Shown here piece after piece: positions 9,389-18,023 of a DNA stretch of 64,000 nucleotides; positions within the stretch are counted from its first letter, which is position 1; each line of letters opens with the position of its first letter. A program made the translations under genes and the position numbers. Location of the stretch: positions 3,337,001-3,401,000 of the forward strand of contig NZ_CP113432.1 of assembly GCF_026686735.1 (NCBI RefSeq), in the 5' to 3' direction. The notes below the pieces were generated by a model, which was given only the letters and a program-made list of their open reading frames with translations, ran no database searches and was not told where the DNA came from. This stretch comes from Pseudomonas triclosanedens (lineage in GTDB: Bacteria > Pseudomonadota > Gammaproteobacteria > Pseudomonadales > Pseudomonadaceae).

Positions 9389-9799
9389 ATGTCAAGACAA
9401 GCCAGCATCGATATATTTTACAAAGAGCAGAACCCCGCAGCTATTCTTACAGATCTAATTAGTAATGGCTGGAGTGCTAACTTTGATGGCGAAGTTATGT
9501 TTATTCCGGGAAAAAACATCAACGAATTCGAATGGATAACATCTTCATTCAAAGAATTCAATATGCCACTATTCCTAGAAGAGCTAGAAATAGAAAAGAG
9601 AGCAGGAATAAGCCTAGTATATAAAAGAAAGCACGGAGGAGAGTTCTTAATATCAAGCAATTTAATGAGCTTCTCGATATCAATCAACACCATATATATT
9701 ACCGGAAAAATACCAGACTTCAGCTGGTATATTTCAAGAATCACAGCCGCCATAACAAATAGAGACATACTAGGAATAAAATGCAATGCAAATTGGTAA
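9389..9799 (+). CDS. Putative immunity protein for Rhs2 nuclease toxin
   Basis: This 136-residue AT-rich gene starts one base after the Rhs2 stop. That spacing is typical of a toxin-immunity pair and is the main evidence. The protein begins MSRQASIDIFYKEQNP and contains no signal peptide or clear motif. It should act in the cytoplasm by binding and blocking the predicted nuclease domain of Rhs2. The family is not recognised. Confidence 0.65.
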   Translation: MSRQASIDIFYKEQNPAAILTDLISNGWSANFDGEVMFIPGKNINEFEWITSSFKEFNMPLFLEELEIEKRAGISLVYKRKHGGEFLISSNLMSFSISINTIYITGKIPDFSWYISRITAAITNRDILGIKCNANW

Positions 9800-9874
9800 C
9801 CAATAACACCATCCCAGCCACAGAACTGGAAAGAATATACCTCTACTCTTCCTACTCAAACCGCCCCATATTGA

Positions 9875-10087
9875 GATCATTATGGATCTGAAAAAAACGC
9901 TGAAAAAGACATCTTGCTTAGCTTGACCTCGCGAGAGCTAGAGTTGATTTTCTCATGTCTTCGGGAGTCTTTTGCCCTAATTGACTGACAAGAGTATTTG
10001 TTAAGGACTGGAACCCCTATGGATGAGGCATTAGCGATAACGATGGAGTTGAAGACTATGATGGAACGCGAGGGCTTAGAGCCCTAA
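9875..10087 (+). pseudogene. Decayed immunity-type gene
   Basis: One frame stays open from 9875 to TAA at 10085-10087 except for a single TGA at 9986-9988. It would read SLTSRELELIFSCLRESFAL, a stop, then a second part ending in MELKTMMEREGLEP. There is no start codon in a good position. The composition and site behind the Rhs2 pair suggest a relic of an older immunity gene. The rest of the 9800-10128 gap shows nothing else. Confidence 0.45.
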
Positions 10088-10128
10088 GCAGCAAAAGGGA
10101 CGAAACATCACCCCACAAAACGTGCCGG

Positions 10129-10674
10129 ATGCTGCCGGCACTATTAAGCAACCACGACCAAGGCGATAATGGAGGCAATCTGGCAATCTGGCAATTCTGC
10201 TACTCACTCATACCCAAGCTTGGCTTGCAAAACAAACTGAAATATCCAGTCGAAACATTTCCGGAGTATGGAAACAGGTCAGACTACCCAACTGCACTTG
10301 ACCAAACAGATACTCCAAACTACTGGGACGGTTTCGAAAATATAATTTCCGAGCATATCCCAGAGCTATCGGGGCTTCTTCCTGAAATGAACTCTTGGAG
10401 TGAAGACGCAAGAATGTACGGCACCCAATCCGGAGACAGAATTGAAACATGGAACAATGACATAGATTGCATTATAGATATCAGGAAAATAAACTACGAA
10501 CTAATACTCGCAACCCTAGATATTGCAAAAAGAATGAACTGCCTACTTGTCATACATGGCAGCGGAAGGTTGATAGAGCCGGAAATAAAACTACTTAGAG
10601 AAGAAATACTGAACTCCAATTCAGCCAAATTTATTACAGACCCAGAAGGCTACATAACCGGAAATAGAAAATAG
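10129..10674 (+). CDS. Orphan immunity-like protein
   Basis: This 181-residue AT-rich gene begins with a weakly supported ATG, so the true start may differ. The C-terminal half contains DIDCIIDIRKINYELILATL and LLVIHGSGRLIEPE, a hydrophobic helix followed by a strand, as in a cytoplasmic binding protein. No toxin gene precedes it. Such unpaired immunity genes are common behind Rhs genes, where they are left over from replaced toxin tips or protect against rivals. The family is not recognised and the role is inferred from position. Confidence 0.5.
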   Translation: MLPALLSNHDQGDNGGNLAIWQFCYSLIPKLGLQNKLKYPVETFPEYGNRSDYPTALDQTDTPNYWDGFENIISEHIPELSGLLPEMNSWSEDARMYGTQSGDRIETWNNDIDCIIDIRKINYELILATLDIAKRMNCLLVIHGSGRLIEPEIKLLREEILNSNSAKFITDPEGYITGNRK

Positions 10675-10693
10675 ATTAATTTCTAAAGACTAG

Positions 10694-10792
10694 CCCGCTC
10701 AGCGGGCTATAGGCGATGTACGTGGCGGCGTGAACATACGTGTAGTAGTCAAACTTCATGAAGAAGGTATTATTACTGCATATCCTAAGTAG
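10694..10792 (+). pseudogene. C-terminal remnant of a polymorphic toxin
   Basis: The frame reads GDVRGGVNIRVVVKLHEEG then IITAYPK and stop. A strand pair ending in V-V-V-K and I-T-A-Y-P is a common last element of secreted polymorphic toxins. The rest of the toxin is gone. The stop lies 9 bases before the MafI-like gene, the normal spacing of a toxin and its immunity gene, so this is likely the tail of the toxin once paired with that gene. Confidence 0.45.
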
Positions 10793-10801
10793 AGGCACAG
10801 C

Positions 10802-11050
10802 ATGCGCGAACCGGAAGAAATAGTAAAAGTAGCCTTTGAAGAGATATCAGACTGCTTTGAAAACGATACAGAAAGAAATATCAAAAAACTTCTCGCCTAC
10901 GGAGAGCCTGGAGTTGCGCTGGAAGTCATTTACTCTCAGCTAGTAGAGTTTGACATAGCTATTCCAGCTAGAGTCAAAGAACAGCTTGCAGTGGCCGCAG
11001 GAGTCATGGGAATGAATATTGAGGAGCTACAAGATTTAAAAATCCTGTAG
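10802..11050 (+). CDS. MafI-like immunity protein
   Basis: This 82-residue protein has the pattern AYGEPGVALEVIYSQLVEFD, which resembles the MafI immunity family of small helical proteins that protect against MafB-type toxins. AGAGG lies just upstream of the ATG. A remnant of a toxin C-terminus ends 9 bases before it, so the pair is broken and the gene is now an orphan. Family assignment is from motif memory. Confidence 0.55.
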   Translation: MREPEEIVKVAFEEISDCFENDTERNIKKLLAYGEPGVALEVIYSQLVEFDIAIPARVKEQLAVAAGVMGMNIEELQDLKIL

Positions 11051-11134
11051 CTCTGCTGCGGAAAGCTAATTACGCAGCAACTGCGAGTCTGACCCCATAT
11101 ACCTATATGGTTTCATACCCGCAACGAGGCAAAT

Positions 11135-11557
11135 ATGAAATTACACGAATTTAGCAAAGCAAAAGAATTATTTAGATCCGCCACCGAACTTAGCATCGAC
11201 GCAGAAATTATAACCGATGAGATAGCCAGAAATTACATAAAAAAAGTATTTGAAAAATACAAACCTGGAAAAACCAGCGGGCATTTTTCCATTAGTAGCT
11301 CGGCAAGAAGAATCCCCACAGATGAGTACGAATCTTCATTCTCAAGAAACCTAAAAGAGGAGAAAGCGTATGTCTTCTTCGAGCAAAATCAAATAGACAA
11401 AAATACTGTCTTCATAATCTCAGATGCCAGAGAATTATCAAAAGTAATAGAAAACTCTTTTGGCATGGAGTACTTCATCTCAAATCAAGAAACCAGCTAC
11501 TTGATCGCCGTCAACTGGTATTCCATAGAATATACTGGCGAAGTTAACCTTAACTAA
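11135..11557 (+). CDS. Orphan immunity-like hypothetical protein
   Basis: This 140-residue gene has ACGAGG ten bases before its ATG. The protein is charged, has no signal peptide, and ends with MEYFISNQETSYLIAVNWYS, a segment similar to endings I associate with small immunity-type proteins. It sits in a row of unrelated AT-rich genes behind the Rhs pair. I do not recognise a named family; the immunity role is inferred from context only. Confidence 0.45.
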   Translation: MKLHEFSKAKELFRSATELSIDAEIITDEIARNYIKKVFEKYKPGKTSGHFSISSSARRIPTDEYESSFSRNLKEEKAYVFFEQNQIDKNTVFIISDARELSKVIENSFGMEYFISNQETSYLIAVNWYSIEYTGEVNLN

Positions 11558-11628
11558 ATCACCACACTGCACGCGGCTAGGCGCCAGTGGATTGACATTT
11601 TGGTCCGCACCAAATATGGACGAAGAAT

Positions 11629-11919
11629 ATGGCCCATGAAAATTTTTCCGAGTCCAGCTTTGAGCACAGCCACTTTATTTTCTTGAATGAATACGAAGAA
11701 GAGAGGCTTGACGAGTTTATTGATTTCGTCCTAACGACCCTAAATACAAAATAATTGGAGCGAATAGAAGGGCCTTACTCAACGCTAGTCATCACTGAAT
11801 ATGAAGGAGGCAGGATAACCTTGACAAGCGGCTCATTCGAAGGATGTTTTATTTCCATAGATAAAAATGAAGAATGGTCAGTAGAAAAAACAATAGAAGC
11901 ACTTCAAGTTAAAACTTAA
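11629..11919 (+). pseudogene. Immunity-type gene broken by one stop codon
   Basis: The frame runs from ATG at 11629 to TAA at 11917-11919 with one internal TAA at 11752-11754. Both halves read as one plausible protein of about 96 residues, with HFIFLNEYEEERLDEFIDFV before the stop and YSTLVITEYEGG after it. A 3'-end copy of the same gene, reading IDALQIKT, is left at about 14870-14907, again directly before a CsrA-like leader. Confidence 0.55.
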
Positions 11920-12002
11920 GGACCACAGCCATGTCTCAAAGCCAAAGCCACGGAAGGCAGCCCAGGACATAAGCCAGCAGCAACTCACAAAGGAATTTAG
12001 CG

Positions 12003-12116
12003 ATGGGGCACTTGGTACTGCAACGAAACGAAGGCGAAAGAGTTATATTGACTGCCAAACCAGATGCAGGCGATGAGGAATTGCTTCGTGATCATAAAAG
12101 GCACAAAGAGCCCTAG
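12003..12116 (+). pseudogene. Truncated CsrA-like gene, copy 2
   Basis: The gene has the 72-nt leader and the same N-terminus as the other copies (GHLVLQRNEGERVILTAKP) but breaks off after 37 codons in unrelated sequence. It lacks the C-terminal strands, including the RNA-binding VRL segment, so it cannot work as a CsrA protein. Here the leader ATG at 11931 opens a 13-codon frame instead of four codons. Confidence 0.7.
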
Positions 12117-12156
12117 CATTGTCCCAACCAGCCCAAACCCAAAATTGGTAGACTAA

Positions 12157-12465
12157 ATGGACATAAATATCAGAAACGCTGTAATTGTTGCACTTACCCA
12201 GGCACTACTAGGATCCATATCCAACAACTTCAGAGCAATTCTAATAAGAACAGCCAAAGACCTACACATAGAGTTCTATATTTATCAGAAACTGGAGGAA
12301 GACATGGAGGAAATAGAGGACATCATCACAGAATTTGACTCATTAGTCATGGGCATAGAAGCTGTAGCCATAAGTTATGAAGTACGAGTGGGAACTGAAA
12401 AAATAGATTTTTCAGGAGAAGACATTACCCCTATATACATCCGGCGCAGGCAAAACTTCCTATGA
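12157..12465 (+). CDS. Orphan immunity-like protein
   Basis: This 102-residue protein has a first helix VALTQALLGSISNNFRAIL and a later acidic stretch EEDMEEIEDIITEFDSL. This two-part layout is one I have seen in small proteins next to polymorphic toxins, but I cannot give a family name. It follows the truncated CsrA-like copy and precedes the displaced Rhs tip. No matching toxin is present. Confidence 0.5.
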   Translation: MDINIRNAVIVALTQALLGSISNNFRAILIRTAKDLHIEFYIYQKLEEDMEEIEDIITEFDSLVMGIEAVAISYEVRVGTEKIDFSGEDITPIYIRRRQNFL

Positions 12466-12529
12466 AAGGAATAGCTATATTACAGGGTAACTCTTAACCT
12501 GATTACGATAGAACATCAGCCCCTCCCCA

Positions 12530-12928
12530 TTGGGGCTAGGCTGCGGAAATAGGTCTCAGGGATATGTGCACAACCCGATGGGATGGGTTGATCCGTTGGG
12601 GTTGGCGGGGGATTGTTGTGCGGGGGCTGCAGAAGGGAGTGGAACAGTATTTGACTCAATAAAGTCCACTCAAACTGTATATTCAGGGTCAGTGATACCT
12701 AAGTCTTTTGAAATGTCTTTAGATAATGGTAAGAAAGTTTGGGTCCACGGAAACGCAACGGAGCACATGGCTGAATATGCTGCGTCTAAAGCAGTTACCC
12801 ATACTCCCGATGCGGTTAGAATTGTCAGTCAGCAACAGTTGAGAAGCTTCCAGTCTGCCGTGAATACAGCAACCGAAGGTAACAAGCTGCCTACAATTAT
12901 TCATGCCAGATATACTGGAGCGCACTGA
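12530..12928 (+). pseudogene. Displaced Rhs toxin tip (orphan Rhs-CT)
   Basis: The segment begins inside the conserved end of the Rhs core ([18 protein letters not shown]), nearly identical in DNA to 5530-5606 and 8983-9060, and continues into a third, different toxin of about 100 residues with [20 protein letters not shown]. There is no Rhs core and no proper start, so it is a silent spare tip that could be joined to a full Rhs gene by recombination through the shared stretch. Its last base overlaps the first base of the next gene. Confidence 0.7.
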
Positions 12929-13311
12929 TGGACATTGAAATTGATAGCCCAGTAAAATTATCAATGAACTTCATCGATTTTGATGAGCATATTCCATCAC
13001 TGAAAGCCTCCATAAATCTAGAGCCATTAGGATTTAAGTATGACTTATCACTTTCCACGACTCTATGGTTTGAGTGTGAGGCTTTTGATAAGTTTCTTGA
13101 AGCTTTGAAGAGAAAGTCTGCTTCGACTCTAGTTGATATGAAGAGGAACTTTGAATTGAAGATTGACTTTTCTGACAGAAATATATCCTGGAATATTTCA
13201 GAAACTGATCTGAATGGTGGAAGCTCTTCGATAAAAGGAAATAGGCCAATGTCCAGCGATGAGCTGGCTGGCTTGGTTAATTCTTTCGATAGTTATCCTA
13301 AGTGGTGGTAG
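12928..13311 (+). CDS. Immunity protein for the displaced Rhs tip
   Basis: This 127-residue gene starts on the last base of the toxin tip stop (TGATG), the coupled layout expected for a cognate immunity gene. The protein begins with a strand-rich MDIEIDSPVKLSMNFIDFD and ends SFDSYPKWW. It has no signal peptide. It probably remains useful even if the toxin is silent, since siblings may deploy the same tip. The family is not named. Confidence 0.65.
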   Translation: MDIEIDSPVKLSMNFIDFDEHIPSLKASINLEPLGFKYDLSLSTTLWFECEAFDKFLEALKRKSASTLVDMKRNFELKIDFSDRNISWNISETDLNGGSSSIKGNRPMSSDELAGLVNSFDSYPKWW

Positions 13312-13325
13312 CCCCTCTTGAAGTA

Positions 13326-13356
13326 AAAAGCCCCAGCCAGCGAGCTGGGTTTTTTA
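13326..13356 (+). terminator. Rho-independent terminator
   Basis: A CCCAGC / GCTGGG stem at 13332-13349 is followed by six T. It has the same stem sequence as the terminators behind the CsrA-like genes, so it may be another copy of the duplicated cassette end. Confidence 0.75.
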
Positions 13357-13416
13357 TTGCCCGCGACAGCAAGAAGGCATGGCTGGCCAAAAAGGCAATA
13401 TTTTGGATGGGAAGTT

Positions 13417-13752
13417 ATGAGGAAATATCAAACACCTCAATATCTTAACAAAAAACTAGCTGAAGAAGCTTTTGAAACCAATGACATGAAGACCATTTGC
13501 GAAGCTCTAGTTGCAGTAGCTCTTCACGAGCAGGACTGGAAATGGGCACAGGATAAATGCTTAGGATTTCTGGAAAGTGAAAGCTCGGACATTAGAGGAC
13601 TCGCTGCCACATGTCTTGGGCATATAGCAAGGATTCATCGCGAGCTTGATAAGGAAAAAGTTCTCTCTGCCCTTCAAACTCATTTAAGTGACGAATACAT
13701 ATCTGGGCAAGTTTCAGATGCTTTGGACGACATTGAAATGTTCCTTAAATAA
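13417..13752 (+). CDS. HEAT-repeat-like immunity protein
   Basis: The ATG at 13417 (with GGGA just upstream) is chosen over an open frame from 13357 that overlaps the terminator region. The 111-residue protein is all helical and reads like two or three HEAT-type repeats, with SSDIRGLAATCLGHIARIHR as the clearest. Short HEAT-like proteins of this type are often found behind Rhs genes as immunity factors. A possible toxin tail in another frame ends at 13448 inside its start. Confidence 0.55.
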   Translation: MRKYQTPQYLNKKLAEEAFETNDMKTICEALVAVALHEQDWKWAQDKCLGFLESESSDIRGLAATCLGHIARIHRELDKEKVLSALQTHLSDEYISGQVSDALDDIEMFLK

Positions 13753-13777
13753 TCCTCTTACTTGGGAGCTTTTATAA

Positions 13778-13808
13778 AAAATCCCCGGCCTCTGCCGGGG
13801 ATTTTTAT
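13778..13808. terminator. Bidirectional terminator between convergent genes
   Basis: ATCCCCGGC and GCCGGGGAT form a strong stem with T runs on one side and A runs on the other, so it can end transcription of the HEAT-like gene on the plus strand and of the DUF3077-like gene on the minus strand. Confidence 0.8.
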
Positions 13809-13820
13809 TTCCGCGATCTT

Positions 13821-14144
13821 CTACCGCCGTCTACCCCGCTGTTCGTGATCGGCCTGATACAACGACTGCGCATCGGAGACCAGCAGCAACAGCGACCGGC
13901 TTACGCCGCTTAGCGATTGGTGTTCCGAGTGGCCCAGGTGCAACGCCGAGAGCAGTTCGATGACCGATTTCAGGCGGCACTCCGCCGCGTCGTACAGCGC
14001 GTTGGCCGGGGCATTGGTATTCAGGTAGAGGGTGGCGTCGCGAGAGAGTTTGCAGTGTTGTGACGCTGGCCCCAGAGGAATGAAGCGGCTTCCTTCGCGG
14101 CGTTCTGCTGGGGCGGGGTGTGACGTATGATCGGCGTTAGCCAT
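13821..14144 (-). CDS. DUF3077-like small protein
   Basis: This 107-residue minus-strand gene has a strong AAGGAGC ribosome site before its ATG at 14144. The middle part, LNTNAPANALYDAAECRLKS, followed by VIELLSAL, fits the DUF3077 pattern of small Pseudomonas proteins of unknown function. It is GC-richer than the cassettes around it and points the other way, so it is probably not an immunity gene. No function is proposed. Confidence 0.6.
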   Translation of the reverse strand: MANADHTSHPAPAERREGSRFIPLGPASQHCKLSRDATLYLNTNAPANALYDAAECRLKSVIELLSALHLGHSEHQSLSGVSRSLLLLVSDAQSLYQADHEQRGRRR

Positions 14145-14578
14145 GACTCAGCTCCTTTTAAGCTGCTTTGTGGTTAGCGGGCCGCCGGTGTTAGCGCACC
14201 GGCGGCCCGCGTCTTTTGGGTCTGTTGAAGCTCCCTGCGCGATCCGCGCCGTTCGGCACTTTGGGATCGCGCTCTGTTGGTCATCTAGTCTGAATATTTA
14301 TGCGAATGAGCAAGAACTTGCGCACAAAGAGCGGCGTTCTTCCTCTAACGTGTCGCCATCTTATTGGCGTCTAGCTCGGCGAATCCACGGCTTGCAAGTG
14401 ACTCCCACCGAATTCCGCAAGCTCTTGGGAAAAGCCTGACACAGACGGCTAGCGAGGGTTGGTTAGGGTTGGCTGTCGTCAGTTGAAATCCTCAAATGCA
14501 CCTACCTCGCCAACTCAATCAGGCCGTTTTCAGACTCCTTGCCGGCTTACGTAACGCTTTTCAGCCTATTGGAAATTA
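14145..14578. other. Intergenic stretch with a perfect 14-bp hairpin
   Basis: No convincing gene is seen in these 434 bases. A perfect inverted repeat with 14-bp arms lies at 14177-14190 and 14197-14210, with a 6-base loop and only a short T run on the plus strand. Around 14403-14480 there is a piece similar to sequence that follows the CsrA-like copies (6763-6835, 15346-15375), including CCGAATTCCG and AGGGTTGG, so the cassette end was copied here too. Confidence 0.5.
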
Positions 14579-14812
14579 ATGATGACCTCCCCTCTAATCT
14601 CGGGAAACTCATATCGTTTGATTAGCGAAACAGAAATAGGAAATTGCAAATTCAAGAAAGGAGAAATTGTAATTTATAGCAGTGGAGGGTATAGCCCCTA
14701 TGATGAATGCTACATATACCACTTCACCACTAACTCCGGAGAAGAACGTATGTGCGTATCTCCGGTCGAGCTAACCTCAGCCACGATTGAAAATTTCGAG
14801 AGCACATCGTAG
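14579..14812 (+). CDS. Small SH3-like orphan protein
   Basis: This 77-residue protein contains NSYRLISETEIGNCKFKKGE followed by GGYSPYDECYIYHF. The alternation of short strands and turns suggests a small beta barrel. The pattern is loosely like DUF3601-type proteins, but I am not sure. A second ATG lies three bases after the first. It is AT-rich and lies at the end of the cassette array, so it may be another orphan immunity gene. Confidence 0.45.
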   Translation: MMTSPLISGNSYRLISETEIGNCKFKKGEIVIYSSGGYSPYDECYIYHFTTNSGEERMCVSPVELTSATIENFESTS

Positions 14813-14917
14813 GGTGACGCCTTCCCCATCCAAACTTCGAAATCTCAATAGACACATTAAGAGCGGCTAGCAAAAAGCTATAGACGCACTCCAAATTAAA
14901 ACTTAAGAACCACAGCC

Positions 14918-14989
14918 ATGTCTCAAAGCTAAAACCACGGAAGGCAGCCCAGGACATAAGCCAGCAGCAAATCACAAAGGAATTTAGCG
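14918..14989 (+). promoter_or_regulatory. Conserved 72-nt leader of CsrA-like gene, copy 3
   Basis: This is the third copy of the leader at 6408-6479, again with ACGGA and the AAAGGA ribosome site. It is preceded by the 3' tail of an immunity-type gene (ACTTAAGAACCACAGCC), as before copy 2 at 11911-11930. Confidence 0.5.
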
Positions 14990-15268
14990 ATGGGATATTT
15001 AGTACTACAACGAAACGAAGGTGAAGGTGAAGGTGAAGGTGAAGGTGAAGGTGAAGGTGAAGGTGAAGGTGAAGGTGAAGGTGAAGGTGAAGGTGAAGGC
15101 GTTATATTGACTGCCAAACCAGACGCAAGCAACGAGGAATTGCTTCGTGAACTCAGGGAAGAAGGAATCTGTGTATCCGTGGCCAGCGTAAGGGGATTTA
15201 GTGTCAGGTTGGCATTCGAAGCATCAGGCTCAATCAAGATTCTGCGGGAAGAGCTTGATAATGATTGA
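14990..15268 (+). CDS. CsrA/RsmA-like regulator with expanded Glu-Gly repeat, copy 3
   Basis: The protein has 92 residues against 68 in copy 1. The difference is a tract of 14 Glu-Gly dipeptides after LVLQRN, where copy 1 has two. The rest matches: TAKPDASNEELLRELREEG, then SVRLAFEASGSIKILREEL. The repeat lies in the turn between the first two beta strands of the CsrA fold, near residues that contact RNA, so it could alter binding or simply loop out. The six-base unit keeps the frame for any repeat number. Compared with copy 1, the conserved Pro of the EAP motif is Ser here. Confidence 0.75.
   Translation: MGYLVLQRNEGEGEGEGEGEGEGEGEGEGEGEGEGEGVILTAKPDASNEELLRELREEGICVSVASVRGFSVRLAFEASGSIKILREELDND
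15017..15100 (+). repeat. Hexanucleotide tandem repeat (GAAGGT)13-GAAGGC
   Basis: Fourteen six-base units run without interruption through the start of the CsrA-like gene. The only variant is the last unit, GAAGGC, which is also the last unit in copy 1, where only two units exist. Uniform units point to recent growth by strand slippage. Confidence 0.95.
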
Positions 15269-15284
15269 AGTATTTATAACCAAA

Positions 15285-15316
15285 TAAAAACCCAGCCAAA
15301 GCGCTGGGTTTTTATT
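15285..15316 (+). terminator. Rho-independent terminator after CsrA-like copy 3
   Basis: A CCCAGC / GCTGGG stem at 15291-15308 is followed by a T run, and the next 60 bases repeat those at 6736-6790. Confidence 0.75.
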
Positions 15317-15482
15317 GCCTGCAAAGTACTGGGACCACACCAGCCGAATTCCGTCGCTACTTGGGAAAGGGCTGATACGGGCCTGGCCGCCGGAAGCGAG
15401 CTGGTGGTTCGTCGAGGCCGGCGTCGGCGATGCTCTGCGCTAACGGTTAAGCCGAGGGCGGCGTGCCTGGGGCCTTTGCGCC

Positions 15483-15526
15483 AAAAGAACGCCCCGCGAA
15501 GCCTGAGGTTCGCGGGGCGTTTTTGC
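15483..15526. terminator. Terminator downstream of katG
   Basis: ACGCCCCGCGA and TCGCGGGGCGT form a long stem just after the katG stop. A T run flanks it on the plus strand (TTTTT) and a shorter one on the minus strand, where katG is read. Confidence 0.75.
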
Positions 15527-15532
15527 CGTCGG

Positions 15533-18023
<2,491 letters not shown>

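Noticed and set aside
14143..14439. A 98-codon open frame on the plus strand
   Set aside because: It overlaps the hairpin and the start of the DUF3077-like gene, and has no ribosome site or recognisable content.
15017..15100. CRISPR-like array
   Set aside because: The units are six bases with no spacers; it is a simple tandem repeat in a coding gene.
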